DNA of 64,000 bases from GCA-2687515 sp002687515 (GTDB taxonomy: Bacteria; Pseudomonadota; Alphaproteobacteria; Rhodospirillales; UBA2165): positions 1 to 64,000 of the forward strand of contig JASLNU010000010.1 in NCBI GenBank assembly GCA_030745835.1. The letters run 5' to 3'. The position numbers and the translations under genes were made by a program. The notes under the pieces were generated by a model that worked only from the letters and a program-made list of their open reading frames with translations, made no database searches and had not been told where the DNA came from. Shown piece after piece: positions 42,364 to 50,608 of the stretch; the first letter of the stretch is position 1; each line of letters starts with the position of its first letter.

Positions 42364-42915
42364 ATGGAAAGGTCGTTCGACGCCCAGAGGCTGCTTGGCC
42401 GCTGGACCCATGGGATCGCGCTGATCGGCGCCATCGGCATCATGGCGCTGGCCGGCGCGGTGGTCGTCGATGTGTTTCTGCGTTCTACGTTCAACGCACC
42501 AATTCTGGGTGTCGACGATCTGGCCAAGTTCAATCTGGCGGTCATCGTGTCCAGCTTTTTTCCGGTTTGCCTGGTCGGCGGGCATTTCGTCACCATCCGC
42601 TTCCTGGGCAAGGCGCTGGGCAACAAGGGCGCCTGTTGGCTCGAGGTCCTGGGCGGCGTCGGCACCCTGTTCATTTTCATCCTGCTCGCCTGGCAGTTTT
42701 TCCGCTTCACCGTGTTCAACATCACCCTGACCGGCTTGGAAACCGACGTCCTGGAATGGCCCCTGGCGCCCTGGTGGTGGGTGGTGACGACCATCATTTT
42801 CGCCTGCGTGCCCATTCAATTGCTGGTCATTTATGATGCCTTCAGGCGCGCCATCGAGGGCCGCCTGCCGGCCTACGAGGCGCACAAGGAAAGCGAGGCG
42901 GCGACCGGCGGTTAG
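42364..42915 (+). CDS. dctQ: TRAP transporter small permease, DctQ type
   Basis: The 183-residue product has four TM segments: IALIGAIGIMALAGAVVVDVFLR (about 20), the FNLAVIVSSFFPVCLVGG segment (about 60), a third near 100 and a fourth near 140. The usual DctQ motifs, an early VDVFLR and a FxTIRFLGK-like cytoplasmic loop, are present. It lies 27 bases after dctP and 21 before dctM. Confidence 0.85.
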   Translation: MERSFDAQRLLGRWTHGIALIGAIGIMALAGAVVVDVFLRSTFNAPILGVDDLAKFNLAVIVSSFFPVCLVGGHFVTIRFLGKALGNKGACWLEVLGGVGTLFIFILLAWQFFRFTVFNITLTGLETDVLEWPLAPWWWVVTTIIFACVPIQLLVIYDAFRRAIEGRLPAYEAHKESEAATGG

Positions 42916-42936
42916 GCGCCGGTCGCTGGGTGAATC

Positions 42937-44250
42937 ATGGATCCACTTATCATCGCTTTCCTCGGTATCATCGGCATGTTCGTGCTGATCGCGCTGCATT
43001 TCCCGATCGGCATCGCCATGGCAATTGCCGGATTTGTCGGCATCATGGCGATGCTCGGCCCGGAACCGGCCTTTAGATCCTTTGCCACCCTGCCGACCCA
43101 GGTGCTCACCACCCAGGAGCTTGGCGCTATCCCGATGTTCCTGCTGATGGGCAGCTTCGCCGCCGCCGCCGGACTGTCGACCGATCTCTACCGCCTGTTC
43201 CACGCCTTCGTCGGCCATTACCGGGGGGGCCTGGCGGCGGCGACCATCGGCGGCTGCGGCGGCTTCGGCGCGGTCTGCGGATCGTCCCTGGCGACGGCGT
43301 CCACATTCATGCGCATCGCCATGCCCGAAATGATCGACCGGGGGTATCGTCCGTCGCTCGCCGCCGGATGCATCGCCGCCGGCGGAACCCTCGGCATCCT
43401 GATCCCGCCGTCCAACCTGATGCTGCTCTACGGGGTACTCACCGAGCAGTTCGTGATCGCGCTGTTCACCGCCGCCGTGGTGCCCGGACTCATTTGCCTG
43501 GTCATTTATTTCATCACCATTTCCCTCTATGTGCGCATCAGCCCCCAGGCCGGACCGGCCGGGGAGCGCATGCGATGGCCGGAACGCCGGCGTGTCATCC
43601 TCGATTGCTGGGGCGTGGTCACCCTGGCCGGGGTGGTCAGCGGCGGCATCTATGGCGGCTACTTCACCATCCTCGAGGCGGCCGCCGTGGGCTGTATTTT
43701 CTCCCTCGCGTTCACCTATTTTCGCGGCCGGCTGAACTGGAACGTGCTCCGCAAGGTGCTGGCCGAAACCGCGGCGACCACCGGGCTGATCTACATCATC
43801 ATCTTCGGCGCCACCATTTTCACCGTCTTCATCTCGCTGACCCAGATGCCCGACACACTGGTCCGCGCCATCCAGGCGGCCAACGTCCCGTCGGGCATGG
43901 TGATTTTCCTGCTGCTGGTCATGTATATCATTCTCGGCAGTATATTCGAGACCGTGGCCGCCATGATCATCACCCTGCCGGTGGTCTTTCCGCTGGTCGT
44001 CGGGCTCGGCTTCGATCCCATCTGGTGGGGCATCATCAACATCATGGTGATCGAGATCGGCCAGACAACGCCGCCGATCGGCATCATCCCCTTCGTGCTG
44101 CACGGCATGCGGCCCGACATCCCGCTGAAAACCATCTTCACCGGCATCATTCCATTCTTTTTCGCCGATCTGACGCGGCTCGGAATCATCGCCGTGTTCC
44201 CCGTGCTCGCCCTCTGGCTGCCCGATAGGCTGGGCATGCTGCTGAACTGA
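42937..44250 (+). CDS. dctM: TRAP transporter large permease, DctM type
   Basis: The 437-residue protein is a sodium-coupled transport subunit with about eleven to twelve TM segments. Family blocks include IPMFLLMGSFAAAAGLSTDLY (parts, about 65-85), GGCGGFGAVCGSSLATAS (about 105), AAGGTLGILIPPSNLMLLYG (about 150) and IEIGQTTPPIGIIPFVL (about 370), the paired binding-site loops. It completes a standard three-gene TRAP system (DctP, DctQ, DctM). A convergent hydrolase gene follows after six bases. Confidence 0.9.
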   Translation: MDPLIIAFLGIIGMFVLIALHFPIGIAMAIAGFVGIMAMLGPEPAFRSFATLPTQVLTTQELGAIPMFLLMGSFAAAAGLSTDLYRLFHAFVGHYRGGLAAATIGGCGGFGAVCGSSLATASTFMRIAMPEMIDRGYRPSLAAGCIAAGGTLGILIPPSNLMLLYGVLTEQFVIALFTAAVVPGLICLVIYFITISLYVRISPQAGPAGERMRWPERRRVILDCWGVVTLAGVVSGGIYGGYFTILEAAAVGCIFSLAFTYFRGRLNWNVLRKVLAETAATTGLIYIIIFGATIFTVFISLTQMPDTLVRAIQAANVPSGMVIFLLLVMYIILGSIFETVAAMIITLPVVFPLVVGLGFDPIWWGIINIMVIEIGQTTPPIGIIPFVLHGMRPDIPLKTIFTGIIPFFFADLTRLGIIAVFPVLALWLPDRLGMLLN

Positions 44251-44256
44251 GGCGGT

Positions 44257-45981
44257 TTACTCTTCTGGCGGGTAGGGCGGCAGTTTGCCGCCCGAAATGT
44301 ATGTTCCGACCCGGTTGCCCTTGGTGATCGGCAGCAGCAGATGCGATGGATTTTCCGCATTGTGGTGGATCGAAACATGCGCCGCCGTCCGTCGCGCCAC
44401 ATGCCCGGTGCCGATCAGTTGCAGGTAATCCGCCGGCTTGTCGTCGGCGTCCGAGCATTTGATCCTGATGCCGATCCGTTCGCCGGCCTTAAGCTCGATA
44501 CCGTAGGGGCGGACCTCGATGTTGAATTCGTAGATTTCATTGGGGGTCAAAGGTTCCCGCTCGGTGTGCTGATGGACCGGTTGCCAGGGCATCGAGGCGT
44601 CGGCATCGAGCCGGCGTTGCGATCCCCGCAACCAGCCGCGGGTCAGAAGCGTCTCTTTGCCGTCGGCATCGAAATGCAGCAGGCTGACAAACCAGAGAAT
44701 CTCGGTATCCGTGGTGGAGCCAAAGAGGTTGAGCACGATCGGCCCGCAAATTTCCGTCTTTTCGACCATTGGCGGCGAAGTGAATTGGGCGCTGCCGTGC
44801 GAAAACGGCGATTCCTCATAGGTGGTGAAACCTTCGTTGGGCCAAAACTCGTGCTCGCTGAGCAGGCCGTTCGCATGCAAATAAAACGGCGTCCACCGGG
44901 TTTCGGGAAGCGGCCACTCATCGGCCGCCTTCCACTCGTCGGTGCCGACGATGAACAGTTGCACCGGCGCCTCGTCCATTATCCCCGTATCGATACCCTT
45001 CAGCCAATAGTCGAACCAACGCAAGCTTTCGTAGTCGTACTGGTAGAGCGGCCGATCGAGATAGACGGGCGGCCCGACGGTCATCTTTTTCGGACCTTTC
45101 CAGTTCTCGAAGGCACGAATGTCGCCCGGGAAGTGAAGTCCATAGACGCCCCAGTCGCCGCCCAAATAGGCCGGAATTTTTGTGTTCTCAAAATCCACCG
45201 AACGGTCCTTGAAGTAATCGCCGAGCAAATTGTTGACGATCAGATCGACGAGCATCGAATTGGCGCCTTCGTCGGGATTGCGCAGCGCGTCGGCCAGAAA
45301 GGGAACCGAATTAATCTCCGGATCGGCGAGCCGCTCCTTGACCACCTCGAAATATTTTTCCTCGCCCCATTCCTCTTTCAAGCTGTTTTCGGTGTTGAAG
45401 AACTGGCCATGGCCGGATACCCAATGGGCCATGAAGCCGTAATTGAAGATGCCGCCGTGGTAATAAAGGTCCCGATACATGTCGGTCCAGCCATAGGGGG
45501 CGAAGATGGCCTTCAGGTTGGGCGGGCCCAGCGCCGCCACCCGCTTCGACACCCGCGAAAAGTGCGACACGCCGGTCATGCCGATATTGCCGTCGCACCA
45601 GGGCTGCTTCGCCACCCAGTCGAGGGCCGCGCACACATCCTCGACGGACTGCGGATCGATATTGCCGAATACGCCGCCCGATCCCCTGGTGCCGGTGATA
45701 TTGACGACGACCAGGGCATAGCCTCGGCGCACATAGAAATTAAAGTCCCCGGTTTCGATGAAGCCGCGCGCGTAGGAAAAGCCGATCGGCATCATCTCCA
45801 TCGACTGGGTCGGCTTGCCGTAGGCATGGACGGCTACCAGCGCCGGAAACCTGTCTTCAGCGTCGGGCCGGAAAATATCGGAATCCAGTGTTACGCCATC
45901 GCGAACCGGAATCGCGACATCTCGGTTGATGGCGATACCGTATTCCCTTGGTGACGTCTGCCAAGTTTTTGAAAACATCAC
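44257..45981 (-). CDS. CocE/NonD family hydrolase (X-Pro dipeptidyl-peptidase S15 type)
   Basis: The 574-residue protein has an alpha/beta-hydrolase N-terminal domain. RDVAIPVRDGVTLDSDIFRPD (parts, about 22-42) is the family start block. The nucleophile Ser is in GMTGVSHFSRV (about residue 155; most members read GxSYxG). The C-terminal galactose-binding-like domain begins near 400. Substrates of the family are amide or ester bonds (acyl esters, cocaine, cephalosporins), so the substrate here is open. The gene sits between two TRAP transport systems, convergent with DctPQM and in line with the TAXI permease, suggesting hydrolysis of an imported compound. Confidence 0.85.
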   Translation of the reverse strand: MMFSKTWQTSPREYGIAINRDVAIPVRDGVTLDSDIFRPDAEDRFPALVAVHAYGKPTQSMEMMPIGFSYARGFIETGDFNFYVRRGYALVVVNITGTRGSGGVFGNIDPQSVEDVCAALDWVAKQPWCDGNIGMTGVSHFSRVSKRVAALGPPNLKAIFAPYGWTDMYRDLYYHGGIFNYGFMAHWVSGHGQFFNTENSLKEEWGEEKYFEVVKERLADPEINSVPFLADALRNPDEGANSMLVDLIVNNLLGDYFKDRSVDFENTKIPAYLGGDWGVYGLHFPGDIRAFENWKGPKKMTVGPPVYLDRPLYQYDYESLRWFDYWLKGIDTGIMDEAPVQLFIVGTDEWKAADEWPLPETRWTPFYLHANGLLSEHEFWPNEGFTTYEESPFSHGSAQFTSPPMVEKTEICGPIVLNLFGSTTDTEILWFVSLLHFDADGKETLLTRGWLRGSQRRLDADASMPWQPVHQHTEREPLTPNEIYEFNIEVRPYGIELKAGERIGIRIKCSDADDKPADYLQLIGTGHVARRTAAHVSIHHNAENPSHLLLPITKGNRVGTYISGGKLPPYPPEE

Positions 45982-46053
45982 CTTCTCCTCTGATTTGTCC
46001 CGAATGCACCTGCCGCCGATCGAATTTCAGATACCGGCGGACGCCAATAACAT

Positions 46054-47988
46054 CTATGCCGGTTGCGAACTCCGCCGTGCCATTAATTCGATAAGGACGA
46101 ATCCCGCGGCGAACACGATTCCTATCGAATTGGCGACCCCGGCGAATTGAAACAGATCGACGGGTACCAGTAAAACCAGCCCGGCGGCGGCGAGTACCAG
46201 GCGAGCCAAAATGCTCAATGGCCGCACGAAATAGCCGATCATAGTGACCGACACCAGCCAGGCGCCGACCAGAGCGGTTGCCAGATCCAAAATGATGGTT
46301 AACGAATCGCCGCGCATCAGAAGCGTTGTCGAGCCGACGAACATGAAGGGAATAACGAAGGCCAGCCAGCCGAAGCGCATGGCGGCGAAGCCGGTCTTCA
46401 TCGGATCCGCGCCGGTCAAGGTGGCGGCCGCGAAGGCGCCGATACATACCGGCGGCGTGATCATCGACATCATGCCGAAATACATGATGAACATGTGCGC
46501 CGCGATGGAATCGATACCGACCTCGATGAGCGCCGGCGCCACCAGCGTTGCCAGCAATACGTAAACGCCGACGGTGGGCATGCCCATGCCCAAGAGGATG
46601 CAGACGCCGGCGCCGACCACCAGCAAGGCGATCAGGCTGCCGCCGGCGATATGAACCAGAAACAGCGTCAGGCCGAAACCGAGGCCGGAAATGTTGAGTA
46701 CCCCGATGACGATACCGGCGGCGCCGCCGATCATGACGATGTCGAGAACCGTGGTGCCGGTTTCCTTGATCGCCTCAAAGACGTCCCGGGGCGTAAGCCG
46801 CTTCCCTTTGTAACCTATGCCGACGCCGAAGACGATGACCGTCGCCGCCGCCCACAACGCCGATTCCTCGGGCGAATAGTTGAGGTTGAACAGGGCGACG
46901 ATCAGCACCACGAAGGGCAGAGGGAAAAACCAGCCCGACTTGATGACCGGCCAGGCGCGTGGAATCTGTTCCGCGGGAACGCGTTTGATGCCGCTTTTGG
47001 CGGCTTCCAAATCGGCCTGAATGAACAGCGCGACATAGTAAAGGACGGATGGGATGATCGCCGCCAGCACCACCTCGGTGTAGCCGATCTGCAGGAACTC
47101 GGCCATCAGGAACGCGGCCGCGCCCATGATCGGCGGCATGAGCTGGCCGCCGGTCGACGCCACCGCCTCGATGGCGCCTGCGTGGTGGGCCCGATACCCG
47201 CCGCGGCGCATCAGGGGGATGGTGATGACCCCAGTGGTCACCACGTTGGAGACGACGCTGCCCGAGATCGAGCCGAAGAGGCTTGAGGCGAAAATCGAGA
47301 TCTTGGCCGGGCCGCCCCGGTAGCGGCCCATGAGCACCATGGAAATGTCGGTAAAGAAGGCGGAGCCGCCCGATTTGAACAAAACCTGTCCGAAAAAGAC
47401 AAAGGCGATAACGATGGTGGTGACGATGCGCATGGGGATGCCCAGGACCGCGGTCGGGTCCCATCCCAGATAAAGGACGAGCTCGGCCGGCGCCACCTGA
47501 CGGCCGGCCAGCATTCCCGGCACCAGATGGCCGATCAGCGCGAAGACGAGGAACACGACCACCACCACCGTCAGCATGTTGCCGACCGTGCGGCGCACGC
47601 CCTCGGTGATCAGGAGGATCAAAATCGCGCCTACCGCCAGGGCGTCCAACGGCTGCTCGACCATACGCTCGACCAGGTCCGGGAAGCGGATCGACGTGTA
47701 GACCGCGGCGGCGAAGCCGATCACGGCGGCGGCGGCGTCGTACCAGGGAACCGGGCCCTCCCGCGCCCGGCCCTTTCCCGCGGGGACATGCAGATAGACC
47801 AGCGGCAGAGCGATCGCCAGCATCCCTGCGAGATACTGTTCGGTGTAGATGAGCAGCCCAAAGGGGCGGAACAGATCGGTCGACCAGGCGATCGAGCCAC
47901 CGATCAAGGCGACCGCGAAAACAGTGACGATAGCGCGCACGACCGGCTCGGCCGGCCGTGCGCTGTCTCGCGGATTATCTTCGCTCAT
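46054..47988 (-). CDS. TRAP transporter fused permease (4TM + 12TM), TAXI-associated
   Basis: The 644-residue protein fuses a DctQ-like part (about residues 20-140) to a DctM-like part. It shows GGSAFFTDISMVLMGRYRGGP near 210, the GQLMPPIMGAAAFLMAEFLQIGY block (about 280) and a second pair, GMGMPTVGVYVLLATLVAPAL (about 480) and MITPPVCIGAFAAATLTG (about 530). This architecture is used with TAXI-type binding proteins, and a TAXI gene lies 11 bases upstream on the same strand. Counter-ion coupling and substrate are not evident. Confidence 0.9.
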   Translation of the reverse strand: MSEDNPRDSARPAEPVVRAIVTVFAVALIGGSIAWSTDLFRPFGLLIYTEQYLAGMLAIALPLVYLHVPAGKGRAREGPVPWYDAAAAVIGFAAAVYTSIRFPDLVERMVEQPLDALAVGAILILLITEGVRRTVGNMLTVVVVVFLVFALIGHLVPGMLAGRQVAPAELVLYLGWDPTAVLGIPMRIVTTIVIAFVFFGQVLFKSGGSAFFTDISMVLMGRYRGGPAKISIFASSLFGSISGSVVSNVVTTGVITIPLMRRGGYRAHHAGAIEAVASTGGQLMPPIMGAAAFLMAEFLQIGYTEVVLAAIIPSVLYYVALFIQADLEAAKSGIKRVPAEQIPRAWPVIKSGWFFPLPFVVLIVALFNLNYSPEESALWAAATVIVFGVGIGYKGKRLTPRDVFEAIKETGTTVLDIVMIGGAAGIVIGVLNISGLGFGLTLFLVHIAGGSLIALLVVGAGVCILLGMGMPTVGVYVLLATLVAPALIEVGIDSIAAHMFIMYFGMMSMITPPVCIGAFAAATLTGADPMKTGFAAMRFGWLAFVIPFMFVGSTTLLMRGDSLTIILDLATALVGAWLVSVTMIGYFVRPLSILARLVLAAAGLVLLVPVDLFQFAGVANSIGIVFAAGFVLIELMARRSSQPA

Positions 47989-47999
47989 TCAACCCGGGA

Positions 48000-48958
48000 T
48001 CAATTCTTGGGCGGCCATAGCCCTTTTTCCCTATAGAACTTGATCGCACCCGGGTGGTAGGAAAGCGGGCCCTTCTTGGCCATCTTTTTTTGCGAAAACT
48101 GTTTGAGCACCGGGAAAACGGCGGCCATGTCCTTCTTGTTTCCGTGCATGGCCTTGGTCACCTTGTAGACCACATCCGCGGACTGGTTGGCATGGGTGAT
48201 GATCAACAGATCGTAGGCCATGGCGGTCGAGGGCGCGGTAACGCCGTGGAATCGCTTGGCCGGTTTCACGTGCATCTGATAGGCCATGGGAATCACTCCC
48301 TGTAGGCGTTTCCAGGCCTCCGGCGATGGATCGAGGGATAGGAACCGGACACCTCCCACCTTGGCGCTGGCCTGAAGGATCTTGCCGGAGCCAAGGGCGA
48401 AGAAAAGTGCGTCGGTCTTGCCCTGAGCGAAGTCGCCGGCCGCGCGGACGACGTTCGGCGCCGGAACCTTCTTCACGTCGTCGTAGGTCAAGCCCGCATT
48501 GGCCAAGTGTCCCTTTATGACCTCGGCGATGACTTTCTGGGTCGTGAAGCCGCTGGATACTCTGGCCCCTTTAAGATCGCCAATTTTCTTGTAGGGCGAA
48601 TCCTTGCGCACGAACAAACCCGGCGTCAGCGGGGCCATGACGGAAACGGCCCGCAAGTTCTCGTGCTTTTTCTTGTAGATCAGGCGCCCACGGTTCGCCA
48701 GCCAAGTCTCGTACGTGGCGAGCATGCCGAAATCCTTGGCCTGGGCGTTGAGTTGCGGAACCCAGATATTGGATCCGCCGGTCGGTTGCACCCGCATCTG
48801 CAGATCGGTGTTTTCCGATACGACCTTGGCAATCGCCGAGGCGGCTCCGTAGGTGAAGGAGCCTTGGCCCGAGGCCGCAACACCGACCGTCTGCGCATTG
48901 CCGGTTGTAGCCACAAGCGACGCAATGGCAGAGCCGTTAGTGTCGATTTAACATACAT
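48000..48958 (-). CDS. TAXI-family TRAP solute-binding protein with a frameshift in the signal peptide
   Basis: The mature protein (about residues 20-320) has the TAXI pattern: VGVAASGQGSFTYGAASAIA, the GGSNIWVPQLNAQAKDFGML block, LFVRKDSPYKKIGDLKGARVS and KGHLANAGLTYDD (all in parts). The continuous frame starts at a GTG (48914), leaving a truncated signal. Upstream, in the neighbouring frame, an ATG at 48958 with AGGGAG seven bases before it encodes MYVKSTLTAL. Adding one base near 48926-48932 would join this to AIASLVATTGNAQ, a complete signal peptide. So the gene has either a one-base deletion or a sequencing/assembly error. If real, export may be lost. Confidence 0.75.
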
Positions 48959-49020
48959 TTCATTTCTCCCTAGTTCGCTGGAATTTTCCCGATTTGAGAT
49001 CGATTTTGCTGTTTAAAAAA

Positions 49021-49049
49021 ATTAAAGGGTTAATTGCCAGATAAGTCAA
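49021..49049 (-). promoter_or_regulatory. Candidate promoter of the TAXI transporter genes
   Basis: On the minus strand TTGACT (49049-49044) and TTTAAT (49026-49021) are 17 bases apart, followed by an AT-rich run. It closely resembles the promoter in front of the SnoaL-like gene. Confidence 0.45.
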
Positions 49050-49074
49050 CTTGACGGCAGGCGCGGCACACCGA

Positions 49075-49695
49075 TCAGGCCTCCAGCCAGGCCTTCGATT
49101 CGGCCAGAAGCGTCCTCTCTTCCGGGCTGTTGACGGTGATAATATTTTGCGCCGGCGGAATTCCTTTTTTGGCAAGCCGCCAGCTTAAGAACCTGACTTC
49201 GGGAGGAAACTTGGCGAAAGCGGTATCGCCGAAATAGCCGTCCGGTATGGCTTCGCCATGCACCGCGTCAAGCCGGTCTTTCTCGTAAACCATGGTGCGC
49301 CGGAAGATCCGCCATTTATCATCATCGCGTCTTTCCAGGAGGTCAAAAAACTGCCCCCAGAATTCCCAATCGAATTCAAGATCGTCGACGATCACCCGGG
49401 CACAATGATTGACGTGCGTTTGGCTGAAGGCCCGGGAACCGTTTATGGCGGTGTTCGGCGCGCTCATGATATGTTTGGCATGTTCGCCGCTGCCGAATTC
49501 CGACAGGCGATCGGCGGATTTATCGACGAATTCATGGCTGCTGCCGGAAATCCAGGCAATGTGGATGCTGCCGTCCTCGTGAAAACAGTCACGTAAGGAG
49601 TCCCAGTCGCCGCGGTCGCGCGCCTGCCCCCAGCGCATGATCAAATCGGTAATTTCCTGACCGTCAACCGCCGCCTGTAATCGTGCCGCATCCAT
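49075..49695 (-). CDS. SnoaL-like/NTF2-superfamily protein
   Basis: The 206-residue product starts with the helical EITDLIMRWGQARDRGDWDSLRDCFHEDGSI pattern (parts, about residues 14-45) of SnoaL_4-type cone-shaped folds. It continues with THVNHCARVIVDDLEFDWEFWGQFFDLLERRDD (parts, about 93-125). This fold includes aromatic-ring dioxygenase beta subunits, dehydratases and isomerases; acidic and His residues line the pocket, but no single activity can be assigned. It lies upstream of the TAXI genes in the same direction and has its own similar promoter, so it may act on the imported compound. Confidence 0.72.
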   Translation of the reverse strand: MDAARLQAAVDGQEITDLIMRWGQARDRGDWDSLRDCFHEDGSIHIAWISGSSHEFVDKSADRLSEFGSGEHAKHIMSAPNTAINGSRAFSQTHVNHCARVIVDDLEFDWEFWGQFFDLLERRDDDKWRIFRRTMVYEKDRLDAVHGEAIPDGYFGDTAFAKFPPEVRFLSWRLAKKGIPPAQNIITVNSPEERTLLAESKAWLEA

Positions 49696-49744
49696 GTGAC
49701 CCTCCCCAATCTTGAAACATTGGCAGTTTAACCGAGACTCAAAA

Positions 49745-49773
49745 TTTAAACGGCTTTTTACCGGTCAAGTCAA
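49745..49773 (-). promoter_or_regulatory. Candidate promoter of the SnoaL-like gene
   Basis: TTGACT (49773-49768) and TTTAAA (49750-49745) are 17 bases apart on the minus strand, about 50 bases before the ATG at 49695. GTTTAA (49752-49747) and TTAAAC (near 49727) form a wide dyad downstream. Confidence 0.42.
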
Positions 49774-49774
49774 T

Positions 49775-49870
49775 TTAACGGCTCCCACGGGCATCTGTAT
49801 TCGGCGGTGAAGAAGTTGCGGCATTCGTCTGGCTTGAACAGGTCACGGGACCGTCCCGGCGGCTTTCCGC
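49775..49870 (-). pseudogene. Possible C-terminal remnant of an IS630-type transposase
   Basis: A short minus-strand frame ends RDLFKPDECRNFFTAEY and a few more residues before TGA. The x-F-x-PDEC-x-N-F/Y-F pattern is how many IS630-family transposases end. No upstream catalytic part is present, and the end departs from the usual AGY, so this would be a decayed relic. Similarity is by eye only. Confidence 0.3.
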
Positions 49871-50114
49871 GGGTCATCGACGCCTCGCGCTTTTCAACGG
49901 CCATTGCCGGCGTCCCCGTTGCCGGCCCGCGCGTCCTTCCCCAGCCATGCCCGATACGCATGGCGAATGCGACATGCGACACCGGATTCGGCCATAGGCA
50001 TCCTTGTCATTTATAGGCATTCATACCCTAATTTTTCGGTCATTATGCTAACGACAGCTCCCAACAACCTGCGCGAAACAAATCGTAAAATTCTTGAATG
50101 AAATCCTGGCAAGC
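49871..50114. other. Intergenic stretch without recognisable features
   Basis: Short open frames exist on both strands but none has a ribosome site or family resemblance. It lies between a transposase-like relic and an orphan minus-strand frame, in a zone of apparent decay. Confidence 0.4.
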
Positions 50115-50405
50115 CTAGTCATCGCCGTCATCGTCATCGACGCAATTGATGTTTAGAAGCTGAAGTCCATCAAAGTCGCCACGTAAAATTTTTTGTTGAA
50201 CATCAAGGTGATGGGTGCACGTGATAAAGAGTGGCGCCCCAGCATGCAAAAGGCGCGCGCGTTCTGGATTGGACTTGTGGTTGGTCTTGTAGACGCGATC
50301 CCACTCGGGGGCATCATAGGATACCCTTTTAGGGACATTTAAGTTTGGCCGCCCCCCGCCAACCCGCCAAAACCGGCGCCGGGCCATGCGGCAACTGCAT
50401 GGCAT
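50115..50405 (-). CDS. Orphan hypothetical protein, possibly a truncated gene
   Basis: The C-terminal two thirds look like real protein: RVSYDAPEWDRVYKTNHKSN, then ERARLLHAGAPLFITCTHHL, DVQQKILRGDFDGLQLLNIN and an acidic tail VDDDDGDD. The composition is normal and the frame is uninterrupted. The first 25 residues are basic, low-complexity and without a ribosome site, as if the 5' end had been replaced. I do not recognise a family. The C-x-HH (TCTHH) triplet could bind metal. A fragment of the structured repeat lies nearby at 50568. Confidence 0.4.
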   Translation of the reverse strand: MPCSCRMARRRFWRVGGGRPNLNVPKRVSYDAPEWDRVYKTNHKSNPERARLLHAGAPLFITCTHHLDVQQKILRGDFDGLQLLNINCVDDDDGDD

Positions 50406-50567
50406 GGGCGGCGGGGCAACGGACGCCGGCCATGCCCCGGTTCGCGCCCCTCGGGCGCGCCGTCAAACTTCCATATTCACGATTTAAAAGAGCAGAGGCA
50501 TGATATAGAACGTATTGGGAACAATGCAAGGGGTGGGAGAAGCCGCCGGCGGCCGACATGGGAGTAA

Positions 50568-50590
50568 AATCATCCCGGTCAAATGGTTCC
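50568..50590 (-). repeat. Fragment of structured repeat element C
   Basis: Twenty-three bases, AACCATTTGACCGGGATGAT followed by TTT on the minus strand, match copy C (32133-32155) exactly, but in the opposite orientation and without the rest of the element. It ends 20 bases before the M16 peptidase stop. Confidence 0.55.
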
Positions 50591-50608
50591 CATCTATCCG
50601 CAACCGCG

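Noticed and set aside
41563..44103. Minus-strand open frame of 846 codons
   Set aside because: It lies exactly antisense to dctP, dctQ and dctM, and its product is rich in Asp, His, Arg and Gly as typical shadow translation of GC-rich membrane-protein genes.
44341..45954. Plus-strand open frame of 537 codons
   Set aside because: Antisense to the CocE-type hydrolase gene, which has clear domain blocks; no ribosome site or family similarity.
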